Source of the DNA: a virus
Direction: 5' to 3' (one strand)
Length of the DNA: 33,562 nucleotides
IMG/VR virus record: IMGVR_UViG_3300032242_000388
Span: 1 to 33,562 of that record
The first letter of the stretch is position 1. Each line of letters opens with the position of its first letter. Position numbers and translations under genes: made by a program. Below are positions 27,477 through 33,562 of this stretch, piece after piece. The notes below the pieces were generated by a model that worked only from the letters and a program-made list of their open reading frames with translations, made no database searches and had not been told where the DNA came from.

Positions 27477-28222
27477 TGGCCGCATCCAACAACCAAATCA
27501 CCGCGCCCCGTGTTGACTTCTTAAATCAAGAAGGGAAGATTTCGCGCGAGTGGTACATGTTTTTGTACAACCTGTATGCAATTACAGGCGCGGGTTCTGG
27601 CGTTACGCCAATCACTAATGGCGGTACAGGTTTAAGCACGCTGCCCACCGATGGCCAGCTATTGATTGGTAAAGCTGGCGAATACGTTCTGAATACGCTA
27701 ACCGCAGGTCTTGGCATTTCGGTTACCAACGGACCAGGCACAATTTCAATTGCCAACACGGGTGTCCGGTCGGTGACAGGTACAGCGCCGGTGGTGTCAT
27801 CTGGTGGGCAAACACCTGCTATTAGTATGCCTGCGGCCAGCGCCACGGTAAACGGGTATCTGACCTCGGCTGACTGGATTGTGTTTAACAGCAAGGCAGC
27901 GGGCAGCACAGCGCCGGTGACCAAGACGGCTGACTTCACGGTTGCAACAACTGACTACTGGCTGATCAACAACAAGTCGGGATCGACTTGTACCGTGACG
28001 CTACCCGCGCCAGCAACTTACTCTGGCCGCCAGTTGACGTTTAAAAACATGCAGCCTCAATTGCTGGTGTCAGCGTCTTCTAATGTAGTGCCATTAGACA
28101 GCACAACAGCCGGTACGGCTATCCTCTTGAATGTAGTTGGCAATTGGGCGACAATGGTGTCTGACGGCACTAATTGGGTAATCATGCAAGCTGCATCGAA
28201 CAACAATCTGCTACTGGAGTAA
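27476..28222 (+). CDS. Tail fibre or needle-type protein, 248 aa
   Basis: Starts MAASNNQITAPRVDFLNQEG. A short helical N-terminus (S-R-E-W-Y-M-F-L-Y-N-L) is seen in phage fibre attachment domains. It is followed by NGGTGLSTLPTDGQLLIGKA, the N-G-G-T-G...G-Q-L-L-I-G motif of many tail-fibre proteins, and a beta-rich end. It lies where P22 encodes the tail needle gp26, but it lacks the long coiled coil of a needle, so a short fibre is more likely. The start overlaps the previous stop (TAATG). Confidence 0.75.
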   Translation: MAASNNQITAPRVDFLNQEGKISREWYMFLYNLYAITGAGSGVTPITNGGTGLSTLPTDGQLLIGKAGEYVLNTLTAGLGISVTNGPGTISIANTGVRSVTGTAPVVSSGGQTPAISMPAASATVNGYLTSADWIVFNSKAAGSTAPVTKTADFTVATTDYWLINNKSGSTCTVTLPAPATYSGRQLTFKNMQPQLLVSASSNVVPLDSTTAGTAILLNVVGNWATMVSDGTNWVIMQAASNNNLLLE

Positions 28223-28225
28223 TGG

Positions 28226-28690
28226 ATGCAAGTGACTTACGGTAAAGGATTTGAGGTTGCGCCAGCAAATTCAATGGTCGATAAGGTTAAAGCCTTGCAG
28301 ACCGAAGTGTCAAAATTGCCGCAATACGAACCTGCGACAAAACATTATTTTCATGGCGGCATGTATTGCCGCGAAGTGTTCCGTCATGCCGGTGTTTTAG
28401 TGGTTGGGGCTGTCCACAAAAAAGAACATTTTTATTTGATTGTGTCGGGCACTGTGGCAATTACCACTGATGACGGCGCTCAAGAGGTTACTGGGCCTCA
28501 CTTGTTTTCAAGTAAACTAGGCACAAAACGCGCGGTCTATGCAATGACTGACGCGCTTTGTATGACTTTTCACGCAATCGAGGCAAAAACTGTTGAGGAA
28601 GCCGAAGCCGAATTGGTTGAAGCAGAACCCGATAACATGTATAGTCCCGGTAATCAAATTAAACACCAACCATTAGAGGTGCTGCCATGA
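28226..28690 (+). CDS. Cupin-fold phage protein, 154 aa
   Basis: Starts MQVTYGKGFEVAPANSMVDK. A cupin core is visible: G-V-L-V-V-G-A-V-H-K-K-E-H-F-Y-L-I-V-S-G (H64, E67, H68), then T-V-A-I-T-T-D-D-G and a later H116 that may complete the metal site. The C-terminus is acidic and probably disordered. Cupins of this sort are found in the structural region of several phages without a known function; they may bind a metal or sugar. The gene ends on the next ATG (ATGA). GGAG precedes its start. Confidence 0.72.
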   Translation: MQVTYGKGFEVAPANSMVDKVKALQTEVSKLPQYEPATKHYFHGGMYCREVFRHAGVLVVGAVHKKEHFYLIVSGTVAITTDDGAQEVTGPHLFSSKLGTKRAVYAMTDALCMTFHAIEAKTVEEAEAELVEAEPDNMYSPGNQIKHQPLEVLP

Positions 28691-29415
28691 CATTTTGGGT
28701 AGCTGGAGCCGTAGTCGGCAGCGCATTAATTGGCGGTAATGCTGCAAGCAGTGCTGCGTCTACGCAAGCAAACGCTGCAAATAACGCCGCGCAACTTTCA
28801 AATGCTCAGTATCAGCAAACACGGCAAGACCAAATGCCGTGGATGCAAGCCGGCCAAACAGCGCTTAACGCGCTGACGCCCTTGGCGACGAATTATCAAA
28901 AATTCGGTATGGATCAGTTTCAGCAAGACCCTGGTTATCAGTTTCGATTGTCTGAAGGCCAGCGTGCGATGGGGCATCAAGCAGGTGCCCGTGGCGGTTT
29001 AGTGTCGGGCACATCGCTTAAAGCGATGCAAGATTACGCGCAAAATTCAGCGTCTAATGAATATCAAAACGCGTTTAATCGCTATCAAACTGAACGTGCC
29101 GCTCAATTAAATCCGTTGCAATCATTGGCTGGCGTAGGTCAAACGACTGCTGCTCAACTGGGCCAAACAGGCGCGGCTAACGCAGCCAATATGGGCAACT
29201 ATTTGACTGGCGGCGCTGCGGCGCAGGCTGCTGGACAAGTGGGCAGCGCAAATGCATTGACTAGCGGTTTGGGGACTTATCTAAACTATAACCAAGGTAA
29301 TAATTTGGTGAACGCGTTAAGCAATCGTAATTTAATTAGCCAATATGGCGCGGGCAATGTGTATACACCTCAAGGTGGTGGCAACACAAATCTTAGCTGG
29401 AATGGATTGGAATAA
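28687..29415 (+). CDS. DNA ejection protein, gp7-like, 242 aa
   Basis: Starts MTFWVAGAVVGSALIGGNAA. A Gly/Ala-rich N-terminal segment that could insert in membrane is followed by Gln/Asn/Ala-rich helices (ANNAAQLSNAQYQQTRQDQM; D-Q-F-Q-Q-D-P-G-Y-Q-F-R-L-S-E-G). The last motif, G-Y-x-F-R-L-x-E-G, is common in podovirus ejection proteins and in P22 gp7-like proteins. Such proteins leave the virion before the DNA and help form the channel across the envelope. It is first of three consecutive ejection-type genes. Confidence 0.8.
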   Translation: MTFWVAGAVVGSALIGGNAASSAASTQANAANNAAQLSNAQYQQTRQDQMPWMQAGQTALNALTPLATNYQKFGMDQFQQDPGYQFRLSEGQRAMGHQAGARGGLVSGTSLKAMQDYAQNSASNEYQNAFNRYQTERAAQLNPLQSLAGVGQTTAAQLGQTGAANAANMGNYLTGGAAAQAAGQVGSANALTSGLGTYLNYNQGNNLVNALSNRNLISQYGAGNVYTPQGGGNTNLSWNGLE

Positions 29416-29417
29416 AA

Positions 29418-30731
29418 ATGGCAATTGATCCAAATATCGCCCTTGGCGTTCGGCCCATTGAAATTGCTAATCCTTTAGCGCAGTACGGTCAAGTCGCGCA
29501 GCTTCAAGCCGCACAAAATCAAAATCAATTGGCGCAATACCAACTTGGCGCGGCTCAACGTCAAGATTTAGCCCAAAACGCTTTGTCTGAAGCGTACAAA
29601 TCTGCGTTTAACCCTGAAACTGGCGCGGTCAACAACGCAATGGTTTTGAAAAGTTTGGCGAACGCTGGCGCGGGGCACATGATTCCGGATGTGCAAGCCA
29701 AGTTATTTAAAGCCGAACAAGAAAAAGCCGCGCTTAAAAAAACAACAACCGAAACATCCGGCATGGAGTTTAAACAGCGGATTGACAAAGCCACTAAAGC
29801 TATATCTGACATTGCCGCGCTGAACAATCCACAAGAAGCTATTGCTAGCATCGACCAACATTTGGCCAATGGGGACATCGACCAACAAAAAGCTGACATG
29901 TTAAAAGGTCAACTAGCTCAAGCGCCGTCGTTTAATGCTTGGCAAAAAGGAATGTTGACAAACATCCTAGATGCTAAAGAACGGTTGACAATGACTGCGC
30001 CCAAACCAACCGCAACAAATTTGGGTGGCAAGATTGTATTTTTGGATTTGAATCCAAACAGCCCAACATTCCAAACAGAAGTTGTACCCGCGCAAACTAC
30101 CACAATGACGCCAGGCGAAATTGCGTCTAACCGCATTGCTCAAGGTAACTTGGCGGTTAATCAAAGTCAATTGGCTTTGGCGCAATCTAACGCGGCTAAA
30201 CCTGTGTTTAACGCTGCGGCCGGTGGGTTTGTTTCGCCGCCAAGTAAAGAAAATCCGCAAGGCGGTTTTACCCCGGTTACAAATATTCAAGAAACAAAAG
30301 ATCAACAAGCGGCTATTAAGGCTTTGAAATCTGCGGGGTATGATCCCGTAACTGGCGAAGATAATATTTCCAAGTTAATTTCAAAATCAACTAGCGGTGG
30401 TTTGCAAGCTGGGACAGCGGCTACGCTTGCTTTCTTTGGTAAAACTACCGAAGGGCGTAAAGCAATTGCCGCACTAGAAGGCACGGCTAATCAAATTGCC
30501 ACCGATTTGGCGGGCGGCAAACTGGGCGCGGGTATATCTAACACCGACCGCGAATTTATTGTAGGCGCGTTGGGCGACGTTTCTAACCCAATGAAGACGT
30601 CGGCTGAACGACTGGCTGGCTGGACCGCAGCAAAGAACCGCATGATGAGCGCGGGGGTTATTCCTGCGCCCGCTGGCGTGGCCAATACGCCTGCACCTAA
30701 CATCGACGCTTTACTTAACAAGTACAAATAA
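29418..30731 (+). CDS. DNA ejection protein, gp20-like, 437 aa
   Basis: Starts MAIDPNIALGVRPIEIANPL. The N-terminus ALGVRPIEI..PL..YGQ...LQAAQ is typical of the second ejection protein in P22-like and related phages. The rest is Gln/Ala/Lys-rich helix, with a less regular central part (200-300) and a C-terminal A-P-N-I-D-A-L-L-N-K-Y-K. No enzyme motif is seen. It is expected inside the virion near the portal and to be ejected into the host envelope. It begins two bases after the gp7-like gene. Confidence 0.78.
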   Translation: MAIDPNIALGVRPIEIANPLAQYGQVAQLQAAQNQNQLAQYQLGAAQRQDLAQNALSEAYKSAFNPETGAVNNAMVLKSLANAGAGHMIPDVQAKLFKAEQEKAALKKTTTETSGMEFKQRIDKATKAISDIAALNNPQEAIASIDQHLANGDIDQQKADMLKGQLAQAPSFNAWQKGMLTNILDAKERLTMTAPKPTATNLGGKIVFLDLNPNSPTFQTEVVPAQTTTMTPGEIASNRIAQGNLAVNQSQLALAQSNAAKPVFNAAAGGFVSPPSKENPQGGFTPVTNIQETKDQQAAIKALKSAGYDPVTGEDNISKLISKSTSGGLQAGTAATLAFFGKTTEGRKAIAALEGTANQIATDLAGGKLGAGISNTDREFIVGALGDVSNPMKTSAERLAGWTAAKNRMMSAGVIPAPAGVANTPAPNIDALLNKYK

Positions 30732-30733
30732 CT

Positions 30734-32743
30734 ATGGCAACACTTGAACAACTTAGCGCGGCGTTGATCAAGGCTGACGCTGCGGGTAATACCGCAGATG
30801 CCAAAGCATTTGCTGACGCTATACGCCAAATGCAAACCGCGCCAACAAGCACCGGTATACCCGGCCCCCGCGAGCCATCGTTTTACCAAAAAGCGCGTGA
30901 AATGGTTTCACCCACCGTTGAAGCCTTGGGCGCGGTGGGTGGCGGTGCTTTGGGTTCAATGGGCGGCCCGTTAGGCACTGTTGCTGGTGCTGGGCTGGGT
31001 TACGCAGGCGCTAAAGAATTATTGAAGTTTGCAGACACTATGGCTGGCCAAGGTGGCCCTAAAGAAACAATGGGGCAGGCAGCTACCCGGCAAGCTCAAA
31101 CAGCGCTTGAAGGCGCTACTATGGAAGCCGGTGGCCGTGTCATTGCACCGCTGATTGGTAAAGCCGCTGGCGCAATCGCGGACTTACGCCAGATTCCCGC
31201 TCAAAAAGCTGCAACAATTGCCCGTAACGCGCTTGGCCCTGACATGCCTGAAGTGTTGAACGCGCTCAAATCTGCGCAAGGCCAAAACGTAACCGCAGGT
31301 CAAGCGGCTGCCAACATTAACAGCCCTACTTTTCAAGCGTTGCTTGACCGGGCGGCGCAGCGCGACCCTCGTTTTCTTGAAGCCCTCAAGGCGTCGCAAG
31401 GCGATGTGTCGTTAAACGCGTTGGCCAAGCTGGCTGGTGGCACTACGGCAACTGAAATTCGTGCGGGCACAGAAGCCAACAAACTTAACGTCACCAAAGT
31501 TTTGGAGCCAATGAAAGAGAGCGCTCTTAAGCGCGCTAACTTGGGCCAGACTACCGCGCAATACGCAAACGACGCTGAACGCTTGGCTGCTGAAGCTGCG
31601 CAAAAAGTACAAGACGTGCGCCGCTTTGAAGGTGTCCTTGAAAAAGGCCGTGGCCCCGCGCTTGCCCGAACTGCGTTGATTGAAAAAGGTCAACCAGTTG
31701 GCGCAACAAAATACACTTACCTTGGCGGCGATCTGCCCGCGTTAGCTGAAAAAGCATCGGCTGATGCAGCGCAAGGTTCACTGCAACTGGGCGACGCTGC
31801 GCGGTTTGCGCAAAGCGCGGCAGACGCGCTGGCGCAAAATGGTATCAAACCATTAAATACCACGCCGCTGTTGCAAAGCCTGCAAGGCCGTGTCACCAAA
31901 GAATACGCGGGCAACGACGTAATGAAGGCTGCGGTTAATAACGTCAGCCGCGACATTGCAGAATGGACTAACAACGGCGGCGTCATTGACGCGTTTGCTT
32001 TGGATGCTATTCGTAAGAACTCTGTTAACGCCGCCGTTCGCGATCTGCTTGCAGGCCAAGACCCAAGCATTCAAAAGAAAGCCGCTGCTGAAGTTATGGG
32101 CAACATTCGTCCATTGATTGTTAAGGCAGTTGAAGACGCTGGCGGTAAAGGCTACGCTCAATACTTGGGCAATTACAGCAAAGCCATGCAAGGGATCGCA
32201 GAAAAGAAACTTGGCGGCGAAGCGTTGGCGATGTACAAGACAAACCCCGATTCGTTTGTCAAACTTGTGCAAGGTGAAGCGCCAGACGTTGTAGAGAAAA
32301 TCTTAGGCCCCGGCAAGTACGACATTGCCAAGGAACTGAGCGACAACACTGTGGCGTCGCTGCAAGAACAAGCGGCCAAAGTTATTCGCGACACCAAAGT
32401 TGCAAGCCAAACTGCCGCAGGCCAAGACGCACTTAAAGAACTGCTGCTCCAGCAAATCTCAAAGCTGCGCGTTCCGTCTTACCTAAGTGCAGTGGCCGCG
32501 ACAACCAACAAAGCGCTGTCTATTTTGGAAAACCGCATTGGCACGCGAACAATGGACGCGCTGACAAAAGCGTCGCAAACACCTGGCGGCGCGGTTAAAT
32601 TGTTGGAGACGTTGCCAGCCACTGAGCGCAACCGCGTTATCAACATACTGTCTAATCCACAGCAATGGAAACCCGGCGCGTCCGCTGCGGTAACTAACGC
32701 TCTTATGCCAGAATCCGAAAATCAAAACGCATTGGTGAAGTAA
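30734..32743 (+). CDS. DNA ejection protein, gp16-like, 669 aa
   Basis: Starts MATLEQLSAALIKADAAGNT. A Gly-rich hydrophobic stretch, about residues 62-95 (GAVGGGALGSMGGPLGTVAG), could span or permeate a membrane. The remainder is long Ala/Gln/Lys-rich helix. Size and position match P22 gp16 (609), which is needed for DNA passage into the cytoplasm. No transglycosylase motif was found by eye. The helicity and small-residue bias are the same as in the two ejection genes upstream. It ends on the next start (TAATG). Confidence 0.78.
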   Translation: MATLEQLSAALIKADAAGNTADAKAFADAIRQMQTAPTSTGIPGPREPSFYQKAREMVSPTVEALGAVGGGALGSMGGPLGTVAGAGLGYAGAKELLKFADTMAGQGGPKETMGQAATRQAQTALEGATMEAGGRVIAPLIGKAAGAIADLRQIPAQKAATIARNALGPDMPEVLNALKSAQGQNVTAGQAAANINSPTFQALLDRAAQRDPRFLEALKASQGDVSLNALAKLAGGTTATEIRAGTEANKLNVTKVLEPMKESALKRANLGQTTAQYANDAERLAAEAAQKVQDVRRFEGVLEKGRGPALARTALIEKGQPVGATKYTYLGGDLPALAEKASADAAQGSLQLGDAARFAQSAADALAQNGIKPLNTTPLLQSLQGRVTKEYAGNDVMKAAVNNVSRDIAEWTNNGGVIDAFALDAIRKNSVNAAVRDLLAGQDPSIQKKAAAEVMGNIRPLIVKAVEDAGGKGYAQYLGNYSKAMQGIAEKKLGGEALAMYKTNPDSFVKLVQGEAPDVVEKILGPGKYDIAKELSDNTVASLQEQAAKVIRDTKVASQTAAGQDALKELLLQQISKLRVPSYLSAVAATTNKALSILENRIGTRTMDALTKASQTPGGAVKLLETLPATERNRVINILSNPQQWKPGASAAVTNALMPESENQNALVK

Positions 32744-32964
32744 TGGAAGTTCAACAGTTATTCAATATCGCGCTGGGTCTGGCTGCTTTCTTTGGCGGCT
32801 GGGTACTGAACAACATCACGCGCACTTTAGAGCGTTTGGATACCGACATACGGGCAATGCCAAGTACATACGTATCAAAAGATGATTACCGCCGCGACAT
32901 TGATGACATCAAAGAAATGCTTGGCAAAATCTTTGATAAGTTGGACAACAAAGTGGACAAGTAA
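32743..32964 (+). CDS. Small membrane-anchored coiled-coil protein, 73 aa
   Basis: Starts MEVQQLFNIALGLAAFFGGW. One N-terminal hydrophobic span (about 6-24) is followed by a charged helix with heptads (RTLERLDTDIRAM; DDIKEMLGKIFDKLDNKVDK). The N-terminal anchor plus coiled coil is usual for small proteins at the head of phage lysis regions. Similar sequences with Y-V-x-K-D-D-Y-x-x-D-I occur in many podoviruses. A holin-modulating or spanin-like role is possible but no lipobox is present. It overlaps both neighbours by one base. Confidence 0.75.
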   Translation: MEVQQLFNIALGLAAFFGGWVLNNITRTLERLDTDIRAMPSTYVSKDDYRRDIDDIKEMLGKIFDKLDNKVDK

Positions 32965-33452
32965 TGTTGGACCCCATAACGATCAGTGCGGCGTTTGCTT
33001 TAGCCAAAAGCACTATCGCGGGGGTTCAAGAAGCCATCCAGATGGGCAAGGACTTGCAGGAATGCAGCGGCGACCTGATTAAGTTTTTTGAGATGCGCGA
33101 CACGGTGGCTAAAGCAGCCACACAAGATAAGGGCAAGAAACGCTCAGAGATGGGCCAAGCCCTTGATACGGTGATGCAGGCCAAGGCGCTCAGAGATGCA
33201 GAAAAAAAGCTAAAAGAACAATTGATCTATTCAGGCCAAGGTGATGTTTGGGAAGCAATACAGGCTGAATATAATCTGATTCAGGCTAACCGTAGGCGTG
33301 AAGAACGCGAAGCCGAGGCAACTGCAAAGCATAAGCGCGAACAGATGGCCGAGATGGTTGAAGGCGTGTTCTACGGATTGGCTGGGTGCATCGTCGGTGG
33401 CCTAATTTGCTGGGGCACTGTCGAGTTTATTATTTACAAGATGAGGCTTTAA
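32964..33452 (+). CDS. Conserved phage protein with C-terminal membrane span, 162 aa
   Basis: Starts MLDPITISAAFALAKSTIAG. A hydrophobic amphipathic N-terminal helix is followed by a long charged helix (RDAEKKLKEQLIYSGQGDVW; R-R-R-E-E-R-E-A-E-A) and a C-terminal span, about 137-157 (YGLAGCIVGGLICWGTVEFI). The type (D-P-I-T-I...F-A-x-A-K-S...I-Y-x-G-x-G-D-x-W) recurs near the ends of podovirus structural operons. It may join the virion or the lysis complex. The function is unknown. Confidence 0.75.
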   Translation: MLDPITISAAFALAKSTIAGVQEAIQMGKDLQECSGDLIKFFEMRDTVAKAATQDKGKKRSEMGQALDTVMQAKALRDAEKKLKEQLIYSGQGDVWEAIQAEYNLIQANRRREEREAEATAKHKREQMAEMVEGVFYGLAGCIVGGLICWGTVEFIIYKMRL

Positions 33453-33562
33453 ATGAATGAACTACTTTCTCTCCTCAAAGGCTTTGCGCCTGCCCTTGCT
33501 ACCGCTGTTGCTGGCCCTCTGGGTGGCGCTGCTGTGTCTGCTATTGCCTCTAAATTTGGCGT
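33453..33562 (+). CDS. Holin-like protein, N-terminal part (cut by window edge)
   Basis: The first 36 codons are present. It starts MNELLSLLKGFAPALATAVA and continues G-P-L-G-G-A-A-V-S-A-I-A-S-K-F-G. The sequence L-K-x-x-A-P-A-L-A-T-A-V-A-G-P-L-G-G-A is the hallmark of a phage holin family that makes lethal pores in the inner membrane and releases the endolysin. The endolysin itself would lie beyond the window. It starts directly after the previous stop. Confidence 0.78.
   Translation, partial: MNELLSLLKGFAPALATAVAGPLGGAAVSAIASKFG

Noticed and set aside
1-33562. Lysogeny genes, integrase, attachment sites, tRNA genes
   Set aside because: None recognised in the window. This does not exclude them in the missing parts of the genome.

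Overview
The window is part of a tailed double-stranded DNA phage genome. It carries a family A DNA polymerase with proofreading domain, a primase-helicase, a terminase, and a head/neck set of the Salmonella phage P22 type: P22-like portal, scaffold, coat, gp4-like tail accessory factor, gp10-like DNA stabilisation protein and three ejection-type proteins. That points to a podovirus. Codon use, small-protein families and the mid-GC genes look like phages of aquatic Betaproteobacteria (Burkholderiales), but the host is an inference. No integrase, repressor, RNA polymerase, tRNA or rRNA gene is seen. The first gene (leftward) and the last gene (rightward) run off the window.

Layout. (1) 1-3618, leftward: twelve overlapping genes with no intergenic base, from a VRR-NUC nuclease through two small proteins, a C5-methyltransferase-like protein and a SNF2-type helicase to a string of short phage proteins. 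(2) 3619-3705: overlapping divergent promoter candidates. (3) 3706-10210, rightward: two small proteins, a Cas4-like PD-(D/E)XK nuclease (DUF2800 type), a protein in the position of the phage ssDNA-binding protein, a possible structured RNA leader, DNA polymerase, and an AEP primase/SF3 helicase, ending at a strong bidirectional terminator. (4) 10237-12396, leftward: eight short genes, including three adjacent translationally coupled Cys-rich proteins, two single-membrane-span peptides and unknowns, in DNA unusually rich in CCGG. (5) 12397-13094: a gene-free stretch with 14 copies of GTGGAC/GTCCAC in both orientations, many as TTGTCCACA (a DnaA-box-like 9-mer), plus palindromes and AT-rich flanks. 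This is the best candidate for the replication origin. (6) 13095-33562, rightward: terminase genes, a cassette of small basic proteins, a Cpn10-like co-chaperonin, portal, a Dps-like protein, an AT-rich tail fibre/spike cassette, scaffold, coat, two structural proteins each followed by a terminator, neck proteins, a cupin, ejection proteins, and the start of the lysis region.

How it fits together. The nuclease, helicase, ssDNA-binding candidate, polymerase and primase-helicase form a self-contained replication/recombination module split over two divergent operons. The repeat array is probably where replication begins or where a phage or host initiator binds. The structural half follows P22 order, except that the receptor-binding cassette sits between portal and scaffold. 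The leftward Cys-rich operon beside the repeat array is the least explained part and the most likely place for an undescribed function.
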